Of a DNA stretch of 64,000 nt, positions 23,409 to 36,618 are shown in pieces. The translations under genes were made by a program, and so were the position numbers. This DNA comes from Onchocerca volvulus (Eukaryota; Nematoda; Chromadorea; Rhabditida; Onchocercidae): assembly GCA_000499405.2 (NCBI GenBank), contig HG738138.1, positions 21,896,824 to 21,960,823 of the forward strand. Direction: 5' to 3'. Within the stretch, counting starts at the first letter, position 1. Every line of letters starts with the position of its first letter. The notes under the pieces were generated by a model that made no database searches, was not told the DNA's origin, and saw nothing but the letters and a program-made list of their open reading frames with translations.

Positions 23409-26400
23409 ATGACACTTTTGTTTGTCCTATATTGTGCTGGATTGATAAGCGTGCAGCGATTGAGTTGCGATGAAAATATCCATGAGAAATCTCATATCCA
23501 AAATTTCCCGTTCAGCTTGCACAGATCCACAAGTATTAATGGTACAATAAAGAGAGGTCAGCTCAATCTCCATTACGCAAATTTTGAGAAATCGAATGTG
23601 GTAGGTATTTTCTATGGGAATGTCCTCAACTTTTTTTTTGAAATTTAAAAATTTAAAAATTTGCTAGTAAACGCATATAACTGACATAGGCATACCATTG
23701 CATCATTGAAAATCATTTTGTGTAAACAACTATTGTTGTATATAGTACATATGGCATCACAGCATCAGACGGACAGAAATTTTTTTTTTCCAACGGAATG
23801 CTAATCAGAATTTTGAAAAATTAATTTTCCAAGTTGCATTTAGTTAGACCTCTTACGAATCCACGTCCGCTTAAATGATGTCAATAAGTCTTGGGATATT
23901 AACAAACCGTTGTTACAAGTAACTTGTCAACATCCAGTCGACGCTATATCCTTCACATTACCAACTGAGTGAGTTCAATTTTGATTCTCTATTAGGTAAT
24001 TAATTCATAATTCATTAAAAAGTTTATCCATTAAATATGCTTTCTGAAAAACCTTTCTAATTTCAACATAAGCAATCACTCAATTATATAAATATATGGA
24101 TTGGGCAAGTGCCATTAATTTCTGCTTACTAAGAATGAATGGCAGCGAGAACAACTCATTTTCTATGCTTTTTATATTTCAAAGAACTTTTTTCCGTAGA
24201 ATTTTTCACTGAACAATGCAAGGAAGAAAAGATTGCTATATCTTAAGAGAAGACGAAAAGAATATCTTGAGGACAGTTCATAGAGTAGATGAAATTTCAA
24301 CTATTTAATTGAAGCAAAATTATTGTTGATAATACTTAATATTCAGATTTTTTATAGATTCTTGTGAGAAATTTTTGATTTTTGCAGAAGTGGTGAAATG
24401 GAAAACGGCGTGCTGTTATCTGGTCTGGATATGGAAACTGTAAAATCATCTTTTGACAATAGATCTGTTTGTTTGGTCATTTTGGTGACAGCAAATTCTG
24501 ATGATGTTTTAATTTATCACATCTCTGTCAAAATTTATGATCGATCTCAATACAGTGTCGTGTATATTACTTTTCATTTTTTGGATTTTTTCTGTTTTGC
24601 TATTTTTTTCCTTTTTTTTTTTTTTGTTTCTTATCAGAAGTTATTAGATCAATCGATTTTAAAAATTAAGTCTTCAAATTTGCGACAAATAATTATCTAG
24701 CAGATCACATGATCACTCAGATCCACAATATATGCATTCAAATCGTATAAATGAAATTTTTGTGTACTTCACAGTTGAACAAAAGGATTTCGCACTTTTC
24801 TTTGCATAATAAAATTTTTTCGCAAAGAAAATGGATTTTTCAATAAAAGATAATCCAATTTTTTCGCAACCATTTAATTTCTTTATTATTGTAGTCTTCG
24901 TGCACCAGAATTCAGTCGTGCTCTTTCGAATCAAAAGGTCTCAGCAGTGATACCAATCGCTTTCAGAGTTAACATTCCTGATGTTTCTGTCCGATTGCTT
25001 AAAATAACAGTGAGAAGTGATGATGATTTCTGTGCTTTTATGGTGATCCAGAACTGTTCGGTAAGATGAATTTTATATTTTTCGATTTGTACGTTTAATT
25101 TATGAATTTCATGTAGATTTTGGTGAATAGTAAAAGGAAGTTATGTCTTCAAGACCATCTGAAAAAGTCTAAAGCATATTTGTAAATCTTTAACTACTGA
25201 TTATAATGCTAAGAATTTGAACCATTCAGTTTTAATTGGTCATCATAGAACAGTGTTTTCTTGATTGTTTCGTTGTACTTCAATCGTTGGATATAAATTT
25301 ACTTATTCTAGTTCATTTATAGACTGCATTCCTGCATTCGACGATGCTTGCTCTAAACTCTTCCGTGCGTGTAACATTCACTCGAAAAGCATCAATTATA
25401 TTACTGGCAAATTCACCATTTGATATTTTCATAATGATGATGAATGATGACCGTATGTGCAATCCATTTGCTCCTGCTCGTACGTTTGCATTCTGCGCTT
25501 GAAAATGCGGGGTATTGGAAAATGTAAATGCTAGCGATCCATTGTAAAGCAATAGGAATAATCTACACTCGCAGTTTTTGCAATTATTGCATGCAGAAAT
25601 ATTTCCGCAATTATTTTAATATTAATGATTACTTAGGTTATTGAAATATAATTTTCTATATTTATGGGAGAAGAGACTGCTACAAACTTAGACAATCTTT
25701 ATAAAATTGAACATAAATTTCAAATTTGAGTCTAACTCAAAATAGGGTCTTAATACAGTCTATTCAATTACTTGAAATTTTTGAAGAATTTAGGAGAATA
25801 CAATCGCAAGAAGAAATTCGATATCCTGTTTAGTGGTCTAGAATCAACTTCATTATATCCCTTAATAATAATATCGATGGTTTATTTGACGTTAGCCATT
25901 ATCTTCCTTGCAAGCGATCAACTTATGCCTCGTCTTCGTGACGGGTAAATATATTATGCAAGAGTGCAATCAGTACTTTTTTTTTCGTAACACTAACATC
26001 GTACATTGTAGTGCAATCTTGTGGGAACTTCAAAACAAGTAAATTTTGCAACTGCTTTTGATTTTGGTCTAATAAAATATTTCTGATTGAATTTAGTTCT
26101 TATATGTAGCTTTTGCATGTATGAATTCATTTTAACTGAAAGGAAGAATGATTATTGAGAGATTTTTTTTAGTCAAGGAAGAACTGATATGCCGCTGATC
26201 GTTCTATCAGATGAAAGCTGTTCAGAAACATTTCCAAGTTCTACACATCAAGTTAAATTTGTGTTCAACTTTCATCAGACATTACAGCAGAATACTTTCT
26301 CTAACCACAAGTTATATGTGTTACCAAATAAAGTTGATAAGTGATTAGAAATCAAAAAATTGTATTATCATCTAGGTGATTTCTATAGAGACTGCTTTGG

Positions 26401-29400
26401 AATGTTTTGCTGCAGTAATTAAATTTGTTTTATAAGGAGTTTTCTAGGAATTAGCACCTATAGATGATTCATTTAATACTCTTGTGCATATTCAAATGGA
26501 CGAAGATGAGCAGCAACTTGTGAAAGGTTATGTTTTTAACTATTTATTAAATTTTATTATTTTCAAATGAACGCAATGAAACTTTTTAATTGTATTGACA
26601 AATTTAATGATTAAATTTGACAATTTTGACAGTATTTTATCTTTTCAAGAAAAGACACAGAGTAAACAACCGACAAGTTACAGACACTGCGTTGTTGAGG
26701 ACTACCGAACAACGTTCCGTCAACAACGGTATTAATATAATCACGCGAACTTTTGAAGTGAATTTTTAATAAGATCAAAATATTTTTTAATTGATCATAT
26801 AAAGTTTTTGTAAATACTTGTGCTGTGGCTGTTGGAGAAGAAATAGATATCAAGAGGACGGATAATCAAAGATAAATTAATTTACTTTCGTTTAAAATAA
26901 ATTAAAATATAGTACTTTATTTGTTTTTTAGTTAATAATAAAATTCAAATTCCTTCCCATCCTATTATTAACATTCACAATAATTTGCAATGTATTACAG
27001 TTGAACTGGAATGTCTTTGTGCCTTATTTTGCTTCGTCCTTAATTGTTCTCCAATGTTTTTATACATTATTTTTGGTAAGTCTATGTTACAAACCATCCG
27101 TCTTCAAATAACTTGCATCGTATTAATCACAAAGACTTTTATCGAATATATTTGTTAAATCTTCAATCAAATATTAAGAAATATCGTGAAATTCATTACA
27201 TAAATAATCTTGTTGTTTATCTAATTAACAACAAGTTCTGCTTATAAGTTTTATCCAAATATGTTTATTTAAATTCAGAAATCAGATTTCAGGATCAGTT
27301 ATCATTGATGAACGATCATTTGGATGTCTGTCATTACAATATGGAATGCTCAGTTAGATTAGGACCGTTTCACACATTTAACCATATGTACAGTAATATT
27401 GGATATTTTTCACTCGGTTTTATTTTCATCATTTTAATCAGCCGTCGGTAGGTGTGCATATATCTATTTCTTCTATTATTGAAATTTGATCTCGAAATCA
27501 ACATATAAAAAACATCTAAATTGCAGTTTAACTTGTTTACATTTTCTTCCAGCATATCTCTCATTTCTTTATATCTCCAGTTAACAGATCTGATAAATTG
27601 ATACAAGGAATGGAAGCAGATCCAAAGCAGAAATAACTTTTCTAGATATTAAGATGACCACTTGTTAACATAATGATTACACATTGATAATTGGCAAGTT
27701 TCATAATCTCATGCTTCAAATTACTGCGTTCAATTTATCTATCGACTAAGTGTTGATGAATGAATCGACTATATTTATCAAAAATGATCGTGTAAATATC
27801 AAAATTTCTCTACAGTTATAAATATTGGAAGTATCATCGCTGTACTGGTTATAATTTTTGTCCACACGTTTTTTTTAATGTTGGTCTGATGATGTGTTTG
27901 GAGTCTTTTGCCAGTGCTTTCTATCATATTTGCCCAAATCCCCAAATTTTTCACATCGGTAATTTCTCCTTATGTTTTGATTTTGTTTTATTCTAATTCA
28001 ACTATTGCTATTCGGTTTACAGGGAGTTCTTTTAGAACATTTTCTTGATATTTTTGAATTATCTGATGTAAGTGATGAAGTTGCTTTGACGGCTTTTTAA
28101 ATTTCTAATTGGAAGTCGAAAACTGTTTAGAAAAAAATATTTCATTAAAAACTCATGTAATTAGTCATTCCTGAAGACAAAGTAATTTTAAGATACCTTA
28201 TTTGTCGAAGTAGCATTAATTCTTTTAATGGTACGATTCTATTTTGTTCGTCGTGGAGGTATCTCACTAAGTGGAATCTTCCAGTCAATTATATTTGCCA
28301 TTTCCTTTCATTTCGCTGGCAATGTAAGTTGTAGTATTTTTAAGATACTAAGTGTTCACAACTAATAGAATCATGAGAATTCAGTATTCTGGAAATTTTT
28401 GTTTTGCTTTGTCTGTTTTATTTTCTTTTGTTACATTGTTTAAAGTTAGACACTGGTAGGGCTCCACTATTTCAGTCTTAATTTGTTTAGGCCAAAAATA
28501 TCTCTGTGCTTAATCACATCTGTTGTATAATTTGCTTAAATAAATACTGTTTACCTTTCAAAGCAAAATTATTGCTTATTGAAAAAGACGCAGAATCGTA
28601 GCCTCACTTTATGAAAGAATTAATGATTCCTTCATGTTGCAGAAAAATAAGTGATTGGATAAAAAAGTATTATTTCATTGTAATTTCACATGTCATTGTA
28701 TTTCACTAGTTATTTCAGGCTCTAAAAGATAAATTCTATTTGCTGGGGATTATTCTTTCCTCAGGATTGCTTTTGCTTATCATTTTTCAGTATCATTTAT
28801 TGTTCGGTAGCCAATCATCTGTTGGTAATTTTTATTGGTTTTTAAAGTAACAAACTTGGCTGACACACTGTTTTGTATTATATAACTTGTTTTTTTCAAC
28901 TTCGACTTTTTTCAATCGAATTATAATTTACTTTTAGAATCTATTCAAACTAGAGACTGGACGGAATGGTTAGAATATTGTTGGCAACTGCTCACAGGAA
29001 ATGAAAGAGACAGAAGTTTGAAGTTGAAAAAGTAAGTCTGTTCATTACTAATGCACTTATTTGTTAATTATTTATTTTTAAACCACTTCCACAGATCAGG
29101 AATACACACCTGTTATAGCAACATCAAATTGATTTTTTTTTTCTTTTTTAATATATAATCACTGCAAACTTGAATTGAATAGAATGGTTAGATAATTCTC
29201 ATCTGGAATTTTTTCTATTTTACTATAGAATATAACTTTGCCACTCTGGCGATCTTGCACTAAATCATCAAATATCCTTGTGACTTGTAAGAGTTTTTTT
29301 TGCAGGATATTGCTGGCTTGCATTACTGCATGCAATATTGCATTAGGATTATTATTTGAAACAGGTCTATTGCGAACAACATACATCACACTTTATATAA

Positions 29401-31233
29401 TAATGCTTAATACTACTGGCTACTTTATTTACTACGTTTTCTGCAAGGTAAGATTTGAATTTTTAACTTCCCCTTTAATAATTATTCCTTACTGCTTCCT
29501 GAATTTTTCCTGTGGAATTTGACAGACTTTTAACTTAAATATTCTTCCAAAATTAAAGAGAAATATGGAATTTACATCATTTTCTTATGGATCTGTTCAT
29601 TTATGAATGTTATCCTTTCGGCATCATGAATTATCAAGAACTTTTTGTCAATTATACGAACTGCATCTTTTATTAGTGGTTATGATTTTTATCCTATTTT
29701 ACTAAAAAGCTTTTAAAACATATTGCGATCAGGCTTTTCGAAATTCCTGCAGCTCTTAATTTAGTCTTCTTATTATCTTTTTGATCATGCATTCATTTTT
29801 GGTTAAAAAACAAGAAAGAATTATCTTGTAAAGGTAATAATAAAGAAAAGCTCAATCTCTTCTAGTTCTGTTCCAATCTTCCTTAATTTTGATAAGTAAA
29901 AAAAAAATCGAGTGATCCGTTACACATAGCTATTTTGCGGCTTCTTAGAATTAACTAATGACAGATCTTAAATTTATGTAATTTGGAAAATGCTAAAAAA
30001 AAAAAAAAAAAAAAAAAAACTACGCTTGTATTCACTATGGAACAAATGATTTACCGTACGCTTCCAAAATTATGGAATAAAGTTTATCGAGTTCGATGGA
30101 TAAAATGCACAGTTATGAAAAAGAAAATTAGATGTGTAACTACTAATAAAATATATATGGATTTAAAAAAAGCCTAATCTCTTTTTCCAGAAAGATGGAA
30201 ATGGAGTTATTCTTCCATTGCTAGCAAGATTGTAAATTTTCAGTATTCTAAATTTCTGAGTAGCTAGAATAATAAAACTACAAATTGCCAATTGCACAGA
30301 TGCCTTTTGGAAACGAGAGATTAAAAGACCTGCACAATGGAAAAAAAAAACTTGGTTATTGATTGATAAGTTAAATTTCTGCACGTAAGAGAAAAACTAA
30401 TTCTAGTGATAATTGGAAATAACTTGTTAGTCACTAATTTTGCTACATCTCTTGTATGTGAAAACGATCATCAAGTTCACTATCTCTTTATCTAGCAAGT
30501 TATTCTGGCCAAAACAGTGGGCATCTTCTGCTGACTTTACTATTATCCATCAATATTATTATTCAAAATTTTATATTATTAACTCATTGCTTGTTCCCAG
30601 TTAATTGCCATATGGCATTATTCTAGATTATTGATGGTGAAACAATCCTCACACATGTTTTTATTTATGCAATTGCTTCATTTGTGCTTTGGATTGTTGC
30701 TTTTTATTTCTTCAATTATGGCAAGATTGATTGGACAGTAAGTGAATATTCAATTGTATTTCACTGATGTTAATCTTATGTGTTTTGTTAATAATGTTTG
30801 GAGCTATCGAAAATCATAACAAAAAAAAGGGAATTTAAGGGAAAAGAATTGAATTGAAACTTAGAATGATTAAATCACTACCGGTATAATTGTACTTGTC
30901 ATGTATATTTGCAGCCGTCTGAAAAGGTTTTATCAGGAAATTTAAAAAGAAAAACCGTTATCTAATATTCTTCATTTTTTAATATTTCTTCACGGAGCTT
31001 TTCTAATTTTGTAATAATTTTATTAAACTTTTAATACATCCGAAATTCAGCTTACAGCAGCACAGAATCGAGCTATCACTGAAGAGTGCATAGTGTTCAA
31101 TTATTATGATTATCACGATATGTGGCATTTTAGTTCTTCTTTAGCATCATTCTTTTCATTACTCACTATTGCTATACTGGATGATGGTATCATGATTTCT
31201 GACTTTGATCAACAATCAGTTCTTATCTTCTGA
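23409..31233 (+). CDS. SID-1/SIDT (CHUP-1-like) multipass membrane protein, 17 exons
   Basis: Exons 23409-23600, 23844-23968, 24388-24561, 24895-25060, 25323-25479, 25794-25944, 26173-26332, 26448-26526, 27001-27075, 27279-27447, 27816-27958, 28193-28323, 28719-28824, 28938-29031, 29306-29447, 30627-30737 and 31051-31233 join in phase to about 785 residues, the family's usual size. A signal peptide (MTLLFVLYCAGLISV) leads into an extracellular domain of about 285 residues. The first membrane span is near residues 288-311, then comes an intracellular loop and many further spans. CREST-superfamily signatures are visible: S-x3-H in SAFYHICPN, the Asp of DTLF right after it, and H-x3-H in DYHDMWH near the C terminus. 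The end (ILDDG...DQQSVLIF) parallels vertebrate SIDT. SID-1 is the C. elegans dsRNA channel; CHUP-1 is its cholesterol-uptake paralogue. I cannot say which this is. Confidence 0.92.
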
Positions 31234-31239
31234 ATTTTC

Positions 31240-32190
31240 GTTTACTTCAGGAATTGTTTTTGCAATTGCATGTTCTTTTTCGATGTTGCACATTTTAATA
31301 TTTTATTCTCTAACTGATTCTCATCTATTTGATCTCGTTTTTTCTTCTGCATTACCTTTTATTTCTTTTACTATTATTCATATTTATTCTGCAAAAATAT
31401 GTTGATGCATTGTAATTATGCTAATCCTTTGAAATGTTAAGGGCGTTGGTCAAATTTACAATGCGTAAATAGTTACTCAAACTGAACTCTAATTGAAATC
31501 CACTTATAGATGTCTAATGATTTATATGGAATTTTGACCCAGCTGTGGGAGTGCCAATTAAAAAATGCATTTTATCTTGTTTATCAGTATACTGAAAGAT
31601 TAAATCTTAACTTAGTTCACTTGGAGAAACATTAAAAACCACTGTAACATCAGTATCGATTTTACAAACGACATTTCTTAAATTTTGAAATATTTAACTT
31701 CACTATCACTCATAGAACGCAAACATAAAACTTTTTTTCAGCATAACGGATATTAAATTTATGCAAGGAAAAATCATTTCGCCATTCCCTCACCTACATT
31801 TAACGGCTTCGACTAGTGGTTTCAAGAAATGCTTTTATTTTTATTAATTAGCAAAACAATAAAATCCTTAAGATCTTGTAAAATCCTTCTACAAACGGAA
31901 CTTCTTTGGCAAATTTAAACATTTAGCAGGATCTTTCGACTGTTCGTTTATTTCATCAAATAACTGTTTTTTTCTTTTTTCTGCGTTTATTGCTCTATTT
32001 TTTGCTTAATGACAATAATAAAAGATTCTTATTTTTTTCTCGTAAAAAAGTGCGAATCATTGCAGCCCCTCATCAATTACACGTAAAACTTGTCTTCAGT
32101 GCAGAAGCAGAAATAAAGATAGGGACGATGAAGCATTATCTAAATATTGGATTGAAGTATCGCCTCTACAAATAATTATAGTTTGGCGGG
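31240..32190. other. Intergenic, nothing recognised
   Basis: About 950 bases between the SID-family stop and the promoter region of the next gene. No AATAAA with a clear role and no coding exon was identified. Confidence 0.5.
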
Positions 32191-32260
32191 GAAGAAATGT
32201 ATAAAACTGGCCGGAATTCGTCTCTCTGGAAAATTACATTGACCTTCTTTCTCAAACGGC

Positions 32261-32270
32261 TATAAATTAA
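32261..32270 (+). promoter_or_regulatory. TATA-box candidate for the Gly/His-rich gene
   Basis: TATAAATTAA in an otherwise less AT-rich stretch about 119 bases before the start codon at 32380. A second TATAAA lies at 32200-32205. No trans-splice acceptor is obvious next to this ATG, so a conventional promoter and 5' UTR are plausible. Confidence 0.35.
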
Positions 32271-32379
32271 GTGGCGACATCTGAGCAAGCATCCAGCACT
32301 ATCCGAAAGCTTCCCTTCTCCTCTTCTCTCAAGTATTTTTTCCTCTGAAAAAGTTCCCGTTCCCTCAAAAGAAACGAAA

Positions 32380-33735
32380 ATGTTTGATTTGATCACTTTC
32401 GCTTTATGCTCCATTCTACTACAGTATGCATTATGCTCCGAATGGATTCATCATGAACCTATTCGTGATTGGAAAGTTGGTAGGTCTCCCGACAATTTTT
32501 TTCCTACACTAGTTGAATAAAATGAATAGGTTGAGTATTTAACTTGAATAGGATATGATATAATTTGGAAAAGATACTAATTAACTTGAACTATGGACTG
32601 CTAGCAGATTCAGTGCCTACTATTTCAATTTATTTTCATCTCCATTCAACTTTAATCTCACTAGTAATGTGTATGTGCATTATGTAGCAACCGTACATAT
32701 CAAATGGACTTCCGAGTCTTCTTTTAAAATTGAATTCATGAAATTTCAAAAATTTGTCGAATGTTTAGGACAGCATTGGAATAAAGATGGCGCTGCTTGG
32801 GGCGGTTTCAGCGCATCAAAAGGTGGAAAAGCTGGCGCAAATAAGTACATCGATAAAGGACACAATTATAATGACAGAAATCATGCCGGTTTTGCATATG
32901 GCAGTAAGGGTGCTGCAGATGGATTTTCCGAATTTGCGAAACATATTGCCGATGAACGTATTGCTGATGCATTGGAAGCTGGAGAACATGCACTTGCTGG
33001 TGAGGAAAATGTTTAAATCTTGAAATTAGTTGTGGATTTTCATCTTAAACAATGGACTGAAAGTATTATTGTTGAGATCCTACATGGCTATGTAAGATTT
33101 CAAACTTCAAAAATTCTCCATAAACATCCTCTCCCTCATTTAAGGAGCCGAAGGACACAAAAAATATTCATACTTTACGCAAGGATCAGGGCCAGATGGA
33201 TTTTACTCCAAAGGATATTGGGGAACCAATGGTAAGTATTCGGTTAATTATAAAACTATAGCGACACTTAAAACTTCAGTTTGAAATTTTTATATTCAAA
33301 AAGTTAATCTTATTTTAAAAACTGAACTCAGATTAAACAACCTGCTTACGGTAAAGGTGCATTTTCTGTTTATAATTGAAATATTTTCAACAGATTCGTT
33401 AATTTTAAAAATGAAAAAAAATTTAAACTTTAATTTCAAATTGAAAGTGTCGTTTAGGTTATGATCATGAAGCAAAAAAAGAAGCCCACGTAAAAGATGC
33501 TAATCATGGCGGCTTTAAGAAAGGTTACGAACATGCAGGTGCTGATCACGGCTTAGCGCATTCTGTTTGGGACAAGATCGCACATGGTAAAGACAATGAT
33601 GGATATGACCATAATCACGGTGTCTGGAAACAAGCTGTCAAGGAATGGGGCAACAGCGATCATGAAAATGGATGGAAAGATTCCAGTAATGAGCATTTTC
33701 ATAATCATCATCATGGCGGTGGAAACTGGGACTGA
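32380..33735 (+). CDS. Secreted Gly/His-rich protein, family not recognised
   Basis: Four exons, 32380-32479, 32769-32999, 33145-33231 and 33458-33735, all with phase-1 introns, give about 231 residues. The N terminus is a signal peptide (MFDLITFALCSILLQYALCS). The mature part has no Cys and no membrane span, and is rich in Gly, His, Asp, Lys and aromatic residues. A motif of the form N-H-x-G-F-x-x-G recurs (NHAGFAYG, NHGGFKKG), along with GADHG and HENGW. The end is very His-rich (HFHNHHHGGGNW). The composition suggests an extracellular structural or metal-binding protein, but that is inference. The phase-1 introns fit exon duplication. I know no family to assign. The first exon's frame and all junctions are clean, so the gene itself is well supported. 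Confidence 0.85.
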
Positions 33736-33867
33736 TCCAGACAAGTCTATATAAATTTTAAACCTTTTATTAATTTCAATTCAGATATAGTCTCATTTAA
33801 ATTCAGATTTTTCATAAATTTGTATTTTGTTATTTGATATAAAAATACATTACTATAATCAAAAAAT

Positions 33868-33873
33868 AATAAA
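33868..33873 (+). terminator. AATAAA polyadenylation signal candidate
   Basis: AATAAA about 135 bases after the stop codon of the Gly/His-rich gene. Confidence 0.45.
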
Positions 33874-33879
33874 AGTAAC

Positions 33880-34700
33880 CGATCGATATGCTACAGCTTT
33901 TCATATGCACGCTCTCTATATGCAAGGAAACAAACGCAGCGAAGAATGCAGCGATTAAATAATCAATCAAAATAAAGAAAAAAAAAAGAAATTCAGATAA
34001 AAAGTAAATAAATCATTGAGAGAGCATTCAAAGGTGTTTGTGCTATGGTCATTCTGGATTTGAGGTACTAATTATGATGACACGGATCTTAATACTGTAT
34101 AAATAAACATACTGAGAGCTATCAAATTAAAATGTTTTCTTTAAATTTATTCAATTTTTAAAAAACTAACTGGTGGCTATTTTCTCCTTTGGAGTTAAGT
34201 TGTCACCTCGAGGAAGTTATCTGATGTCCTTCTTTCACAAGCTACCAGACAAGTGTCATCATTGATTAGATACAGATAAATCAACTCCCCCCTCTTCCCC
34301 GAAAAAACAGAATGGGTACTGATCACATGAGCCGGTTTCTCTGAAGTATCCTACTTCACGGGCCGTGATCTGTAGCCAGTTTCGCAAAAGTTTCTTTAGA
34401 ACGAGTGGAATATGTGGTTTGGCAGTGTGCAGGTTGGAGCATTTTGTTATACGATGTTGTTTTACTTTTTCATTACTGTGGTTTTTCAATTCTGTCAACA
34501 ATTTAAATGCCTTTTTTTGTCACATTAAGCTGGGGAATGTGTTGGGATGTTCGTTAAGAATTAATTTAATTGTTGAACCAATTAATATTGAGCTAATTAA
34601 TTCTGTCTTAAAGCGCAACTTGTTGATAACCTATAAAGTTCTTTATTTTAAAGCACTAAGATGTCACTGTCATAATTTGTATGAGGATGGAACAAATCTT
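33880..34700. other. Intergenic, RAP upstream region
   Basis: No independent gene supported. A 156-codon open frame at 34365-34835 overlaps the first RAP exon in another frame, has no family resemblance and is most likely chance. Confidence 0.5.
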
Positions 34701-34707
34701 TTGCAAA

Positions 34708-35544
34708 ATGATATCAGTAAAGATAATATTGACATTGGTGATATTAATTGGAATGCATTTATCTTTGGGAGCAGATCCGAGCACATGGATGGATGTATCA
34801 TTTCGCATCAACAAATTGAATTTTATTTGGTCTAAAGCTATACATCATCTTAGCGATAAATCAACGATCAAACGTTTGAAGGTAAGCTATGAATCTGTAA
34901 GATGTTAAAAGACGAGGAACTTCTAGCATCGACAGAATCAAAACTGGGATTTTTTCTGCTTTGTGAAGGTTAAATTATCTTGTTTTTTTTTTTTCCCTTC
35001 ATTCTTTCGGTCCATTTTCAGAATGAATTGGACAAATTCGATTTGCTTTATTTGTCTGCGAAAGCAACAAGTGCAAAAAATGAGAAGTTAGTACTCGAAG
35101 AAGTGGACAATAAGCTTACACAACTCCTTGAGAAATATGGTTTGGAATCAGCAGTGAATGCTTATATGAAGGTATATAGATGATCTAAAAGTATTTCGCT
35201 TAAAGATATACACACTCTTAAAGTATATATCGTGCATAATTTTTGCTTATCTACAGTTGCCGTTGGATTTCTTTTGTCTTTTATGAAGATGCTGAGACAG
35301 AAACGGAATCACTTTTGTTGATCGTAAAGCCTAAATTTAAAATTTCGTGAACTGATGCAAAAAAAAATTTGAAAAAATTTTAGTTTCAGAAATATAAATG
35401 GCGGAACGAAGAAGAAATGAAAGAAGAGAATAGAGTTCTTCCTTTAGAAAAATTTAATGATCCAAAACTGGAAAAACTTTGGCATGCTGCGCAGAATTCG
35501 GGTTTTTCTAAAACTTCACTGAAAAGTAAAATTTCTTGTGTATG

Positions 35545-35630
<86 letters not shown>

Positions 35631-36618
35631 GTAGGTATTTATTTGTATACATGTATATATACATCATCCTGGAGAATATTTCCGAAGTAATGGGATTAGA
35701 AATTTTAGCTGGTTTGCAGTAGATTAATCACTTAAATTTATAATATATGTAAATAAATTTTTACAGTCCTTTACAAGGATTTGAAAGATCATGAACAAAA
35801 GATAAAGCATTATGAACAGAAAGTGCAACAGTTCAATGAATTCAGTGACAATGTTTTAATTGAAAATTCTTTCGAAACGAACGATAGGTTAAATCGTGAA
35901 CTGAAAGTACATCATAGCAATATTATGGATTCGTATGAAAAATTGCATCAGAAAGTTGTGCAAATGTCGCAGAAAATGTTCAACAATGAAAAAGTGGAGA
36001 ATTTGTGGCATTTGGTTGGCATTTACTTGTTTTCATACTTTGACTTTTCCAATTTTTATAATTACTGGTCAGGATTGTAGTCGATATCGGCTTTTATTCC
36101 AGAAAAGATGGCATATTTTGAGACCGCAAGTTTTATTTTATGTTTTATTACTTTTCTTCACTTATGTTTTAAACTTTTTTCATGCCGTAGCAGCGAAAAA
36201 GACATGAGCAGAAAGTCATTTCTAAGATGTTCTTGTAAGTCGAAACAAATTATGAGAAACAAGGACAGATGACCTGCGATTCTTTTCTTTTTTAAATTGA
36301 AGGTTTCATTGTTATAAGAATTTTGCCAGTCCATTAAATAATATTTGTTTAATTTAGGCAGTACAGAATTCAAACTTCACCGCTTCAGAACTGGAATCAA
36401 TACGAGTAGAACTGAATCATTTTGATAAACGTCTTGAGAAGATGAAATATCACGATGAAGAACTTAAAATAACGAAGAAAGAGCAGGAAAAGTTAGGTAA
36501 ATTCAATGTATTCGATGAAGATGTTAGTAGTTTCGAGGAAGAAAATAAACGTTTAGGACGCAAACTTAGGAAATTGGAGAATTATTTGGAAACAAAAATT
36601 GTTCATACAGAATTGTAA
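34708..36618 (+). CDS. Alpha-2-macroglobulin receptor-associated protein (RAP/LRPAP1), ER chaperone
   Basis: Five exons, 34708-34881, 35022-35171, 35390-35525, 35767-36014 and 36358-36618, give about 322 residues (human about 357). A signal peptide (MISVKIILTLVILIGMHLSL) is followed by three helical repeats. Family landmarks are FRINKLNFIWSKA, LEKLWHAAQNSGFS and VENLWHL/AVQNSNFTASELE, each matching the L-W-x-x-A spacing of vertebrate RAP. The protein ends in H-T-E-L, equivalent to the H-N-E-L ER-retention signal of mammalian RAP. RAP binds LDL-receptor family proteins in the ER and prevents premature ligand binding. Exon 3 could also start at 35384 (TTTAG instead of TTTCAG), adding two residues in frame. 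An in-frame ATG at 34681 is less likely because it would bury the signal peptide. Confidence 0.93.
35539..35636 (+). repeat. (GT)n microsatellite in RAP intron 3
   Basis: An almost pure run of about 40 GT units, ending in interrupted TGTATGTGTATGTG. It creates artificial Cys-Val and Thr-His open frames on the two strands. Confidence 0.95.

Noticed and set aside
28023..28067. 45-base exon of the SID gene after a good TTTACAG acceptor and before GTAAGT
   Set aside because: It has three in-frame TGA codons, and the family-conserved D-T-x-F motif is recovered only with the acceptor at 28192.
29983..30177. Open frame with a long Lys run
   Set aside because: It is created by a genomic poly-A tract inside a SID-gene intron.
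34365..34835. 156-codon + frame, the second longest in the window
   Set aside because: It overlaps the RAP signal-peptide exon in another frame and has no family resemblance.
35386..35722. Thr-His and Cys-Val repeat frames on both strands
   Set aside because: They are produced by the GT microsatellite in RAP intron 3, except for the real RAP exon at 35390-35525.
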